Positions 33,955 to 43,044 of a stretch of 64,000 nucleotides of DNA are shown in pieces. Both the position numbers and the translations under genes were made by a program. Source of the stretch: an uncultured Lachnospiraceae bacterium (GTDB lineage Bacteria; Bacillota; Clostridia; Lachnospirales; Lachnospiraceae); contig CACZBF010000001.1 in NCBI GenBank assembly GCA_902779355.1, positions 186,001-250,000 of the forward strand. Reading direction: 5' to 3'. The notes under the pieces were generated by a model. The model had not been told where the DNA came from. It made no database searches and was given only the letters and a program-made list of their open reading frames with translations. How positions within the stretch are numbered: position 1 is the first letter of the stretch; every line of letters starts with the position of its first letter.

Positions 33955-34841
33955 AGCTCTTTCACATCACGGATACCATGATGCTCCATGTAGGAACGGA
34001 TGCCTGCAATGATATTCATGGTCACCTCGGGATGATGGAAGTTTGCGGTGCCGACCGCCACCATGGTCGCGCCGGCCAGGATCAGCTCGATCGCATCCCT
34101 TGCCGTCAGGACCCCGCCCATCCCAAGGATCGGGATCCCGACCGCCTGCGCGGCTTCATAGACCATGCGCACGGCAACGGGATGGATCGCGGGTCCGGAA
34201 AGGCCGCCGGTGCGGTTTGCAAGAGCAAACTTCCTTTTCTCCACGTCGATCTTCATCCCTGTGATCGTATTGATGAGGGAGATCCCGTCAGCGCCGCCGC
34301 TTTCTGCGGCTCTGGCGATCTCCGCAATGCTCGTCACGTTCGGAGACAGTTTCATGACCACGGGCTGCGCAGCTTTCTTTTTGATGGCAGAGGTGATCCG
34401 CTCAACCTCTTTCGGATCCGTGCCGAATGAGATCCCGCCCGCCTTCACGTTGGGACAGGAGATATTGATCTCCAGGAGATCTGCCGTCGTATCGGCAAGA
34501 CGCTCCACCACGGCCAGATACTCTTCCTCCGTATGTCCGCAGACATTCACGATGATCTTCGTGTCAAACTGCTGCAGAAAAGGCAGATCCCGCTCCAGAA
34601 AAACATCGATACCCGGATTCTGCAGGCCGATGGCATTCAGCATGCCACTGGGCGTCTCCGCCACACGCGGCGCGTCGTTTCCAGGCCACGGCACGTGTGC
34701 AACTCCCTTGGTAGTCACGGCGCCAAGCGCATTGAGATCACAAAACTCTGTGTATTCCATACCGGACCCGAAGGTACCGGACGCGGTCGTGACCGGATTT
34801 TTCATGGTCACGCCGCAAAAAGTCACTTCTGTATTCATCAT
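33936..34841 (-). CDS. pyrD: Dihydroorotate dehydrogenase B, catalytic subunit
   Basis: 301 residues. NPVTTASGTFG near residue 15, the NISCPNVKAGG segment with the catalytic cysteine of class 1B, KLSPNVT, and the FMN phosphate loop GMGGVLTARDAIE identify PyrD. It oxidises dihydroorotate to orotate with FMN and works with PyrK. Two consecutive ATG codons (34841 and 34838) open the gene; the first begins six bases after an extended -10 box, with no ribosome site, so a leaderless message is likely. Confidence 0.95.
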   Translation of the reverse strand: MMNTEVTFCGVTMKNPVTTASGTFGSGMEYTEFCDLNALGAVTTKGVAHVPWPGNDAPRVAETPSGMLNAIGLQNPGIDVFLERDLPFLQQFDTKIIVNVCGHTEEEYLAVVERLADTTADLLEINISCPNVKAGGISFGTDPKEVERITSAIKKKAAQPVVMKLSPNVTSIAEIARAAESGGADGISLINTITGMKIDVEKRKFALANRTGGLSGPAIHPVAVRMVYEAAQAVGIPILGMGGVLTARDAIELILAGATMVAVGTANFHHPEVTMNIIAGIRSYMEHHGIRDVKELIGAVS

Positions 34842-34847
34842 GTGTTT

Positions 34848-34858
34848 ACTATACCATA
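34848..34858 (-). promoter_or_regulatory. Extended -10 promoter of pyrD, possibly leaderless
   Basis: On the minus strand TATGGTATAGT fits TRTGnTATAAT with one change. The hexamer ends at 34848; the ATG begins at 34841, six bases later, as in the HD-GYP gene. The -35 region has no good match. Confidence 0.65.
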
Positions 34859-34871
34859 CTTTGAAGGCTGT

Positions 34872-34899
34872 TTGATTTATTTTTCAAATCGGGTATCAT
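34872..34899 (+). promoter_or_regulatory. Probable malQ promoter
   Basis: TTGATT (34872-34877), a 16-base spacer and TATCAT (34894-34899). It points toward malQ, back to back with the pyrD promoter. Confidence 0.55.
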
Positions 34900-34955
34900 A
34901 ATTTATGACGATCATTTTCGGATCAGAAAGAATCTTTGTAAAGGAGTGTATTCCC

Positions 34956-36503
34956 ATGCGCGAAAGCGGTATTTTATTCCCGATCTTTTCCTTGCCGAGC
35001 AAATACGGCATCGGTTGTTTTTCCAGGGAGGCTTATGACTTTGTGGATTTCCTCTATGAATCTGGCCAGGGCTTCTGGCAGATCCTGCCGATCGGCCCCA
35101 CGGGCTTCGGCAATTCCCCCTACCAGCCGTTTTCGGCGTTTGCGGGCAATCCCTACTTCATCTCTTTGGATGCGCTGATCGAGGACGGCCTTCTGACAAG
35201 GGAGGAAGCTGACGCCTGCTTCTTCGGCAGCGATCAGGAGAAAGTCGACTACGGCGCACTGTATGAAAACCGTTTCCCGCTTCTGAAAAAGGCCTTTGCG
35301 CGGTTTCAGGAAAAAGCGGCAGGTGATGCTGCCCTGCAAAAAGAATACGAGGAGTACCTGAAGGAAGAAGCCGGATGGCTTACCGACTACGCGCTCTTTA
35401 CCACGATCAAGGAACAGCAGAACGGCGCCTCCTGGCTGGACTGGGACGAACCGCTCCGCACCCGCAGCGCATCTGCGCTCGAAAACGCAAAGCAGGCCGG
35501 AAAAGACACGTTTGATTTTACCTGCTTTTTGCAGTTCTGCTTTGACCGTCAGTGGAAAAAGCTGCGCGCTTACGCTAACAAAAAGAACGTTAAGATCATC
35601 GGCGACCTGCCGTTTTATGTGGCACTCGATTCTGCGGACGCCTGGGCGCATCCGGAGGTATTTTTGATGGAAAAGGATCTGACGCCGAAAGCCGTCGCCG
35701 GATGCCCGCCGGATGCATTTTCTCCCACAGGGCAGCTTTGGGGCAATCCGATCTACGATTGGGAAGGGTTAAAACGCAACGGTTACGACTGGTGGGTGAA
35801 ACGAATGAAGCGCAACTACACGTTTTATGACGTCATCCGCATCGACCATTTCCACGGATTTGCAGAGTACTATGCGATCCCCTATCAGGACAAGACGGCC
35901 GAGAACGGCAAGCAGCAAAAAGGACCCGGCATGGATCTGTTTCGGGTTCTGGAAGATCAGATTGAAAATCTGCACATCATTGCGGAAGATCTGGGCACCA
36001 ATACGCCGGAAAACGAAAAGCTTCTCGCCGACTCCGGCTTCCCCGGCATGAAAGTGCTGCAATATGGTTTTACCAGCTGGGACAGTTACTACGTCAATCA
36101 TCGGCACATTCAAAACTGTGTCGTCTATACCGGTACGCATGACAATACGCCGACGCGCGCCTGGGTAGAGGAAATTCAGGATCATGAGCGTGATTTTGCA
36201 AGGCGCTACATCAACTCCATCGACACCGACTACGGAAAATTCGTCTGGGATTTCATCCGTGAGGCTTACCGTTCCGTCGCAAATCTCTGCATCATCCCGC
36301 TGCAGGATTATCTGTGCAAAGGAAAAGAAGCCCGGATCAACAGTCCCGGCACTGCCGATGGCAACTGGCAGTGGCGGCTGCAGCCGAACTTCCTTTCAAA
36401 GGATCTCTCAAGGAGCATCCGTGAACTTGCTGAGATCTACAGCCGTATCCCGGCTGAACCGGAGGGACGCGACCAGGAAGAAAGCAAGGGGCTGTCGCAC
36501 TAA
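34956..36503 (+). CDS. malQ: 4-alpha-glucanotransferase (amylomaltase)
   Basis: About 515 residues. The N terminus (SGILFPIFSLPSKYGIGCF) and GNSPYQPFSAFAGNPYFISL are typical. Catalytic positions are readable as IRIDHFHGF (nucleophile aspartate), IIAEDLG (acid/base glutamate) and YTGTHDN (third acid). It moves maltodextrin chains between glucans in glycogen or maltodextrin use and would supply chains to the phosphorylase at 53044-55296. ATG 34956 follows AAAGGAG by nine bases; the earlier ATG at 34905 lacks a site. A terminator overlaps the stop. Confidence 0.95.
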   Translation: MRESGILFPIFSLPSKYGIGCFSREAYDFVDFLYESGQGFWQILPIGPTGFGNSPYQPFSAFAGNPYFISLDALIEDGLLTREEADACFFGSDQEKVDYGALYENRFPLLKKAFARFQEKAAGDAALQKEYEEYLKEEAGWLTDYALFTTIKEQQNGASWLDWDEPLRTRSASALENAKQAGKDTFDFTCFLQFCFDRQWKKLRAYANKKNVKIIGDLPFYVALDSADAWAHPEVFLMEKDLTPKAVAGCPPDAFSPTGQLWGNPIYDWEGLKRNGYDWWVKRMKRNYTFYDVIRIDHFHGFAEYYAIPYQDKTAENGKQQKGPGMDLFRVLEDQIENLHIIAEDLGTNTPENEKLLADSGFPGMKVLQYGFTSWDSYYVNHRHIQNCVVYTGTHDNTPTRAWVEEIQDHERDFARRYINSIDTDYGKFVWDFIREAYRSVANLCIIPLQDYLCKGKEARINSPGTADGNWQWRLQPNFLSKDLSRSIRELAEIYSRIPAEPEGRDQEESKGLSH

Positions 36504-36525
36504 AATGGTGCGGCACCCCTTTTTT
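36489..36525 (+). terminator. Terminator of malQ
   Basis: GGGGCTGTCGCAC pairs with GTGCGGCACCCC around a short loop and is followed by TTTTTT. The malQ stop codon falls within the loop region. The opening GGGGCTGTCGC is the same as in the terminator of the giant gene at 43045-43092. Confidence 0.88.
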
Positions 36526-36790
36526 GTGTTCGCCCACCCCAAAAACTTTGAATACCCAAGCAATTTGCTTTCAGGCTTTTTTGCTGTTTCCAGCATTCTT
36601 CCAGTTCCATTTATTATCTAAAGTCACATCAGATCAATATTGCCGATAATCTGATCGTAGCGTAGTATGCGGCGGTGTAAATCACGCCATATTTACAGTA
36701 CAGTGCTAACATGCTGACGGATTATTATATATATCTTTTCGTCCATTTCTGTTAAAATATATGTATACTCTATGATGATATTCTTGCCCG
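36526..36790 (+). promoter_or_regulatory. A+T-rich upstream region of the envelope-type operon
   Basis: No gene. ATCAGAT and ATCTGAT form an inverted repeat about 17 bases apart near 36628-36660. Candidate -10 boxes are TGTTAAAAT (36750-36758) and TATACT (36764-36769); no clear -35. The base composition drops here relative to malQ, marking the left side of the A+T-rich block. Confidence 0.4.
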
Positions 36791-38539
36791 GTGAAAAATA
36801 CTGATATGGATGATAAGAAGGATAATCAACTGAATAAATTCAAGCGTCTGGGGGCGCTTTCCCTGTTCAAGTTTAAGGAATATCTTCCTGCTGCGATTCT
36901 GACCAATCTGTCTACGTTACTTCTGATTACAGTAGACGGACTTGTGGTCGGTAATTTCACAGGAGCGAATGCTCTTGCTGCTGTTTCTGTTTTTTCTCCG
37001 CTGTCAGTACTTATCGGAACTTTTACTATCCTGGTATCCAATGCGATTGGCACCAGTCTGTCAACATCCATAGGCAGTAACAATAGTTCGGAGATTAAAC
37101 AGATTAAAGGGGCGTCATTCTGGCTGATGGTCTATACTTCTGTTTTAGCGACCTTTATCCAGATACCTGTTATTTGGATTCTTCTGAAAGCATACCGACT
37201 GCCTGGTACAATCTCTGCCATGGCCTGGCAGTATGCAATCGGCATTATGATCGCTACTCCTCTGGGTCTGATATCGTCGATCGGCGCCAATATGCTGCAG
37301 ATCTCAGGCAAAATGAAGATACTGGCAAAGCTGACTGTACTGGAAGGAATGGTCAATCTTGTTCTGGATATTTTGTTTGTAGGTCCGCTTAATATGGGTG
37401 TGGCCGGCGCAGGATATGGAACAGCCTGTGCTAATCTTGTCCGTTGTAGTGCGACCCTGATCTGTCTTTTGCGATATACAGACATTCTTAATTACAGGAG
37501 TATCAAAAGCAGTTTTGCCAAATATTTAAGCATACTGCATTTGGGGTTGCCTGATGCGACTTCATCACTGATGTACGCGGTTCAGGGTTATATCATGATG
37601 CAGATTCTGATTTATGTATTCGGAGAAAGCGCTGGAGCCATTGACGGAGTCTGTGTATTTTGCTTTTCCCTGGTGAATGTTCTGATTACAGGTATTCTGG
37701 GTTCGATGCGTCCGATTGTGGGGCTTCTTTCAGGCGCCGATGACAGGGAAGGAATAAGAATCCTGACAAAGCAGGTGGCACAGTTCCTGGTCATTATGAT
37801 TGGAATAGCCATTATTGTAATCGAAATCTTCCCTGGATTATTTTATACGATCCATGGTATAAACAATATTCCACAGGGAGGAATAGCTTCTGTCCGTATC
37901 GACGCTGTATTTTTAATGCCGTATGCTTTTAGTAGTTTTTTGCGTCTCCTTCTTGTAAACAAAAAAGACTCGAAGTACACTGCAAGGGTTACTCTTTTAG
38001 GAAACATTACCCAACCCGTTTTTGCTTTCGGTCTCATATTTCTTCTCGATGCACCGTGGGTATACCTATCAGAGACTTTGACAGCCATTTTGATGATTAC
38101 TATTTATTGGCAGCGTTTGAATCATCTGAACAAAACTGATGCAGAGGAAACAGAAAGCAGTAATGATGTTGTCCTTTATATGAGCGTGCATCAGCAGGAT
38201 GCTGTTGAAGCATCACGTGCCATCCGGCGATATGCACAGGAACACGAGGTTCATCCAAAAATAGCATATCGAATTGCACTTTGCATGGAGGAGATGGTTG
38301 CTTATATAGAATCTGTCAATGGAATGAATATCGCGGCACAGATCATTGTCAGGTTCAAAGGTGATGGTGGAGCGACCTTTGTAATTATGGACAACGGCAA
38401 ATGTCTGACACTTTATCAGAAAGAAGAACGGGAAAAGGGATTAACTACGGATAACTATGTGCTTATGCAGCGTCTTGCCCAAAAAGTAGAATATCAATAT
38501 GCTCTGGATATGAACTATACTATTCTGGAATTTGCTTAA
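36791..38539 (+). CDS. MATE-family transporter fused to an RsbW-like ATPase-fold domain
   Basis: 582 residues. Residues about 20-445 are a MATE transporter with twelve hydrophobic segments (for example ILTNLSTLLLITVDGLVVGNF), a family that exports drugs or lipid-linked sugars using Na+ or H+. Residues about 458-582 look like a GHKL/HATPase domain of the RsbW type: an N-box-like CMEEMVAYIESVNG (around E500-E501), VIMDNGKCL (D534-G536) and a closing VEYQYALDMNYTILEF. This suggests nucleotide-dependent control of transport. The start is uncertain: GTG 36791 or a nearby ATG; neither has a clear ribosome site. It is followed after 12 bases by the GT2/DUF218 gene. Codon use is more A+T-rich than in flanking genes. 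Confidence 0.8.
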   Translation: MKNTDMDDKKDNQLNKFKRLGALSLFKFKEYLPAAILTNLSTLLLITVDGLVVGNFTGANALAAVSVFSPLSVLIGTFTILVSNAIGTSLSTSIGSNNSSEIKQIKGASFWLMVYTSVLATFIQIPVIWILLKAYRLPGTISAMAWQYAIGIMIATPLGLISSIGANMLQISGKMKILAKLTVLEGMVNLVLDILFVGPLNMGVAGAGYGTACANLVRCSATLICLLRYTDILNYRSIKSSFAKYLSILHLGLPDATSSLMYAVQGYIMMQILIYVFGESAGAIDGVCVFCFSLVNVLITGILGSMRPIVGLLSGADDREGIRILTKQVAQFLVIMIGIAIIVIEIFPGLFYTIHGINNIPQGGIASVRIDAVFLMPYAFSSFLRLLLVNKKDSKYTARVTLLGNITQPVFAFGLIFLLDAPWVYLSETLTAILMITIYWQRLNHLNKTDAEETESSNDVVLYMSVHQQDAVEASRAIRRYAQEHEVHPKIAYRIALCMEEMVAYIESVNGMNIAAQIIVRFKGDGGATFVIMDNGKCLTLYQKEEREKGLTTDNYVLMQRLAQKVEYQYALDMNYTILEFA

Positions 38540-38551
38540 GGAAATTCAAAT

Positions 38552-39961
38552 ATGCCTTTATTATCAATTATTATACCTACATATAACTGTGAGGCTTTCC
38601 TGGCGGAGTGCCTTGACAGCGTTCTTTCACAACTTCCGGAGGACTGCGAGCTGATTGTTGTGGATGATGGTTCCGAGAAAGCTACTATAGCAATATTATC
38701 AGATTATGAAAAGCTTTATAAAAATCTGTTCATAGAATACAGTGAACACACTGGCGCATCCGGTGCAAGAAATAAGGGGCTTTCGATGGCGCGCGGGGAA
38801 TATGTTGCATTTTTGGACTGCGATGACTGCATTACTGACGGATTTCTAAATCAGTGCAGAGATCTTCTTAAGAAACATGCAGACCTATACATATTCGGGA
38901 TCGAGCGGGCGTTTTTATCAGAAAACAGTGAATTCTGGACTGTTAATAACCGGATATTTAACAGTGTTTCCGAATTCGCAGACGAGTATATACGCGCCAA
39001 GCATCTATTGATCTATTCCAATTGTAACAAATTCTATAAGAGAAGCATCATTGAAGAGGCAATGCTTCGCTTTGATGAGAACACTGAATATGGAGAGGAT
39101 CGTCTTTTTAACTATGCATACCTGAACCTGTTGGCTGAACGAAGCTCAGAGATTGCGGTTATCACATCTGATCTGCTGATGCTTCGCTACATACAAAGGG
39201 ACAGAAATTCTATGTCTACCAGACACATTCCGGATTATTTCCGAGTTGTGTCCCAGCTTCACAAAGTTAAAATGGAATGTTTTTTGAACCTGTCGAAGGA
39301 TACTACAGAGGATGAACGACTAGACTTTGAAGCATACGATATTTTCCGCGAAATCGAGAAAACGATAGATCGTTTTTCTGCACATCCACGAGAGCGGGAA
39401 GAAAATCTGCCTGGAATCAATCAACTGATCTTCGGAGGTCCGTATGACGAAAACGAAAAAGTAGATGTCCTTGTGATCCTGGGAAGCAACAACTGTGGAT
39501 ACAAGGCAGATGCCGCATCGGTCATCGGAAGAAAGAATCCCGGACTAAAGTATATCGTCAGCGGTGCTAACCTTCACAATAGCGGACTTTGCTCGGAGGC
39601 GAAGTATCTCTCGGAGCGTTTGAAAGAATATGGTGTCAGTCCGGCTGATATCTATATCGAAAATCATGCTCGATATACCAAACAGAATCTGGAGCTTTCT
39701 GCCGGAATTCTGCACGAGCTCAGGAATAACGGAACGCTGGGAAATAAAACCAGGGTTGGGATACTGACCGGTGGTTTTCACATCCCACGCACCAGATTAA
39801 TAGCGGAGGGAATAAGTTCGTTAAAAGACTTTGAGCTGATATGGTTGCCAGCCTATGGTCCGTCGACACAGAAGAATACATGGTTTGAAACTCCGACCGG
39901 CAGGGCTATAGTGTTGGCTGAGTTTAGAAAAACAATGATGATGCGAAAAGGAACAGTATGA
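38552..39961 (+). CDS. Glycosyltransferase (GT2) fused to a DUF218 (YdcF/SanA-like) domain
   Basis: 469 residues. Residues 1-280 are a GT2 enzyme: LSIIIPTYNCEAFLAECLDSVL, IVVDDGS, and the DxD in FLDCDDC (D89-D92). Residues 304-455 match DUF218: DVLVILGSNN, KYIVSGA, the SEAKYLSERLKEYGV acidic helix, and ENHARYTKQN. DUF218 proteins are envelope-associated and of uncertain chemistry; fusion to a glycosyltransferase suggests action on the same glycan. No membrane segment is visible. Its stop overlaps the next start as ATGA, so the pair is translationally coupled. Confidence 0.82.
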   Translation: MPLLSIIIPTYNCEAFLAECLDSVLSQLPEDCELIVVDDGSEKATIAILSDYEKLYKNLFIEYSEHTGASGARNKGLSMARGEYVAFLDCDDCITDGFLNQCRDLLKKHADLYIFGIERAFLSENSEFWTVNNRIFNSVSEFADEYIRAKHLLIYSNCNKFYKRSIIEEAMLRFDENTEYGEDRLFNYAYLNLLAERSSEIAVITSDLLMLRYIQRDRNSMSTRHIPDYFRVVSQLHKVKMECFLNLSKDTTEDERLDFEAYDIFREIEKTIDRFSAHPREREENLPGINQLIFGGPYDENEKVDVLVILGSNNCGYKADAASVIGRKNPGLKYIVSGANLHNSGLCSEAKYLSERLKEYGVSPADIYIENHARYTKQNLELSAGILHELRNNGTLGNKTRVGILTGGFHIPRTRLIAEGISSLKDFELIWLPAYGPSTQKNTWFETPTGRAIVLAEFRKTMMMRKGTV

Positions 39962-41088
39962 TATCTGAGAAAGATTATATCGAAGCGCTGGATTGTGCGT
40001 TAAAAACAAAAAAACAGTATTTGACAAGCGCGCTCGAGATGGAAGGGCAGCGCTGGTTAACTACCATCGGCTTAGATGGCTGGAGCGAAAATGAGCGCAA
40101 GGAGCAATATGAGCAGGAAGTTGTGCCCTACTGGAATAGATTTGGCCTTGTTCCGAAGCGGTTTTGGTTTGAGTTGAACGGATCTAGAGATCATCATATG
40201 AATCCGAGGTTTCTTCCGGATGATCTGTACTACACTGAGATCTTGCCATACATGAATAATGCCCAGCAGAGATACGGGTTGGTGAATAAAGGATATTATG
40301 ATTATTTGTTCAGTGATGTGAAACGCCCAAAGACAGTTGTATTGAAGATAGAGGGGATCTATTGTGACGAGAAAAGAAATATCATCAGGATTGAGGATGC
40401 AATAGGAAGATGCAGGGAACGTAACGAGACGTTATTTATAAAAAGAATCACCAATACGCGTTTCGGAGATGGGATTACGGTTTTTGTACCAATGGAGCAT
40501 TCGGATGAGGATATCCGCATGATCTTTGAAAAAGCCGGTCCCAGCTTTATTGTCCAGGAAAAAGTCAGGCAGCATCCACTTCTAAACCGTCTTAATCCCC
40601 TTTCCGCCTGTACGATACGAGTCCTTTCTCTCATTATGAATAATGAGGTGTTTATAGAAAGCGCAATGATGCGGATCGGCGGTCAAGACAGTTTATTTAT
40701 TACGGATTGTGATGACGGCATAAATACAGAGATTCTTAAGGACCACAGGCTGCATCCCAAGGCATTAATAAACATTGGAAAATGGATAGAAAATGGCGGC
40801 GGACTCTATGACGACAGCTTCATCGTGCCATCCACAGAAAAGTTGTACGATGAGGTACGAAGGCTCCACCCCAGAATGAGCCACTTCAAATGCCTCGGAT
40901 GGGATTTTACAATCGACGAGGACGGAGATCCGGTTTTTTTTGAGTTCAATGTGGCTCCGGCAATCGATATCTCTCAGATGGTAATCTGCAAGCCACTATT
41001 CAATGAAAGAACCGATTGGATCCTGGAGGATTACTTTGAACGACGTACGTGGGAGCAGAATCATAGGCAGGATATCCTTATCCAATAA
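39958..41088 (+). CDS. Sugar-transfer associated ATP-grasp protein
   Basis: 376 residues. The segment LFIKRITNTRFGDGITVF is the nucleotide-binding beta hairpin, PSFIVQEKVRQHP the hinge, NPLSACTIRVLSL a conserved central strand, and GWDFTIDEDGDPVFFEFN the metal-binding glutamate/asparagine of ATP-grasp ligases. This pattern fits the sugar-transfer associated ATP-grasp family, found with polysaccharide genes and thought to ligate amino acids or similar groups to glycans. It forms an operon with the two genes before it. Confidence 0.8.
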   Translation: MISEKDYIEALDCALKTKKQYLTSALEMEGQRWLTTIGLDGWSENERKEQYEQEVVPYWNRFGLVPKRFWFELNGSRDHHMNPRFLPDDLYYTEILPYMNNAQQRYGLVNKGYYDYLFSDVKRPKTVVLKIEGIYCDEKRNIIRIEDAIGRCRERNETLFIKRITNTRFGDGITVFVPMEHSDEDIRMIFEKAGPSFIVQEKVRQHPLLNRLNPLSACTIRVLSLIMNNEVFIESAMMRIGGQDSLFITDCDDGINTEILKDHRLHPKALINIGKWIENGGGLYDDSFIVPSTEKLYDEVRRLHPRMSHFKCLGWDFTIDEDGDPVFFEFNVAPAIDISQMVICKPLFNERTDWILEDYFERRTWEQNHRQDILIQ

Positions 41089-41247
41089 TGCTGTTTTCTC
41101 ACCAACCCTAAAGTGCTTTTTTATGAGTTTCGCAACTATAAGTTACAAGTCGGTCTTTCCGGATAATCAAACTTTTTTGGCTACCGACAGGTTACCGCCC
41201 CGCCCCAGCTCACACAAAAAAGTAGTTCTTTAATAATGCGGACAACA

Positions 41248-41278
41248 CAAAAGCCAGGCTTCGAAAAGCCTGGCTTTT
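41248..41278 (+). terminator. Strong hairpin between the ATP-grasp gene and the transposase
   Basis: AAAAGCCAGGCTT-N3-AAGCCTGGCTTTT is a near-perfect stem followed by TTTTGCTG. It lies 160 bases after the ATP-grasp stop and just before the transposase, so it may be part of the insertion sequence, shielding it from outside transcription. Confidence 0.75.
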
Positions 41279-41288
41279 GCTGTAAAAT

Positions 41289-42923
41289 ATGTTTATGCCA
41301 CTAAACAAATTATTACAGGGAGATTATACCGTTTCTTCCTTCTATCATCAAATTAAACTTCCGCTCGACATAGAAATTTCTATTCCATCAGACGATCCGG
41401 TGCGCCTTTTAAGTGCATTTGTGGAGGGAATGAATCTTTCTGATCTCTATGCTACCTATGACAGGATCAGAAAAAATCAGGCTTCACCGCGTCAGATGCT
41501 TAAGATTGCAACCTATGCAGCCATGAACAGAATCTATTCCAGCCGTGACATTGAATCATCCTGCAAAAGGGATATCAATTTCATGTATCTTCTCGATGGT
41601 GCACCTGCACCTGATCATTCCACTATAGCAAGGTTTATTTCTCTACATCTATCGCGGTGTTCAAAGCCTATAATGGCACAGGTTGGAACTATCCTGCTTG
41701 AGCTCGGCGAAATTTCAGGTGAAAACATATTTATTGATGGAACAAAGATTGAGTCTGTTGCCAACAAATATACTTTTATCTGGAAGAAGTCTGTGTCAAA
41801 AAACATGAATAAGCTTACCGAGAAAATCTGTCTGTTCTGCGCAGAATGCGAAGAATTCTATGGCATTAAAGTTGTATATGAAGACCAGATATCTCTTCAC
41901 ACCTTGAAGCGCTTAAGAAAGAAACTGTACAAGATCAAAGAAGATGAAAATATCGAGTTTGTACATGGTATCGGCAGGAGAAAGACTGTTCTTCAGCGCT
42001 CAATCGAAACACTTGAGGAATACATTGATAAGCTGAAAGAATACGTTAACAAGCTTTATAAATGCGGCAACCGAAACAGCTATTCCAAAACAGATACTGA
42101 TGCTACTTTTATGAGAATGAAAGAAGATGCAATGCTTAACGGTCAATTAAAGCCCGGGTATAACCTTCAGCATGGTGTTGATGCAGAGTATGTAACCTGG
42201 CTTGAAATCTTTTCCAATCCAACAGATACTCTTACTCTTATACCTTTTCTGAAAGACATGGAAGAATACCTGCCGTTCAAGTATAAAAACATCGTTGCAG
42301 ATGCCGGATATGAAAGCGAAGAGAATTATGTTTTCATAGAGTCCAACGGGCAGACAGGCTATATAAAACCGCAAAATTATGAATTATCAAAAACCAGAAA
42401 GTTCAGAAATGACATAAGCAGACGCGAAAATATGGACTATGATCCGGAGACCGATAGTTATACGTGCAGAAACGGAAAAAAACTCTTAGCTGTGAATAAA
42501 AGGAACGAAAAAACAGCGAGCGGATACAAGCGAGAGGTAACAACCTATGAGTGTGGAAGCTGCAATGGCTGCCCGTTCAAAAAAGAATGCATAAAAGGTA
42601 ATAACTGCAAAACTCCTTTTGAGGACAGGAACAAGCGTCTTTCTGTGTCAAGAAAGATGGAAGAAAAACGGATTGAGTGTCTTGAAAGAATAACCAGCGA
42701 GTTTGGTACACAGCTCAGAATGAATAGAAGCATACAGGCTGAAGGTTCTTTCGCAAACGTGAAAGAAGACATGAACTTTAGACGTTACCTTTACAGAGGG
42801 AACGAAAACGTTCTTGCGCAGAGCACTCTTTTAGCAATGGCGTTTGATATCAACAAACTTCATCACAAGATCATGTCTGAACGAACCGGAACACACCTGT
42901 TCGAACTGAAAAAGGCATCATAA
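41289..42923 (+). CDS. IS1182-family transposase
   Basis: 544 residues, apparently intact. The N-terminal DNA-binding part contains QMLKIATYAAMNRIYSSRDIE and APDHSTIARF. DDE residues are suggested by IFIDGTKIES (first Asp), VADAGYESEEN (second Asp) and EGSFANVKEDMNFRRY (Glu). A cysteine cluster ECGSCNGCPFKKEC precedes the last part. It cuts and inserts the element. No frameshift or internal stop is seen, so the copy may be recent. It lies between the A+T-rich operon and the giant gene. Confidence 0.93.
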   Translation: MFMPLNKLLQGDYTVSSFYHQIKLPLDIEISIPSDDPVRLLSAFVEGMNLSDLYATYDRIRKNQASPRQMLKIATYAAMNRIYSSRDIESSCKRDINFMYLLDGAPAPDHSTIARFISLHLSRCSKPIMAQVGTILLELGEISGENIFIDGTKIESVANKYTFIWKKSVSKNMNKLTEKICLFCAECEEFYGIKVVYEDQISLHTLKRLRKKLYKIKEDENIEFVHGIGRRKTVLQRSIETLEEYIDKLKEYVNKLYKCGNRNSYSKTDTDATFMRMKEDAMLNGQLKPGYNLQHGVDAEYVTWLEIFSNPTDTLTLIPFLKDMEEYLPFKYKNIVADAGYESEENYVFIESNGQTGYIKPQNYELSKTRKFRNDISRRENMDYDPETDSYTCRNGKKLLAVNKRNEKTASGYKREVTTYECGSCNGCPFKKECIKGNNCKTPFEDRNKRLSVSRKMEEKRIECLERITSEFGTQLRMNRSIQAEGSFANVKEDMNFRRYLYRGNENVLAQSTLLAMAFDINKLHHKIMSERTGTHLFELKKAS

Positions 42924-43044
42924 ATTTAGAAAATTAAAATCAAAACCCCTTGAAGCAGGCCAACCATACAGTTGGCTTATTTAAAGTACGCTTCATATCT
43001 AACTGATTAAAAATGAACGTCAAAACAGGCTTGGATTGTGACAT

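Larger units (their letters stand above)
41248..42990 (+). mobile_element. IS1182-type insertion sequence, approximate limits
   Basis: Contains one intact transposase and a hairpin at the left. A second hairpin, GCCAAC-N6-GTTGGC, lies near 42960-42978 on the right. I could not identify matching terminal inverted repeats or a target duplication, so both ends are estimates. Confidence 0.5.

Noticed and set aside
41230..43000. Terminal inverted repeats of the IS element
   Set aside because: Several short complementary words exist near both ends, but none gave a convincing matched pair, so the element limits are left approximate.
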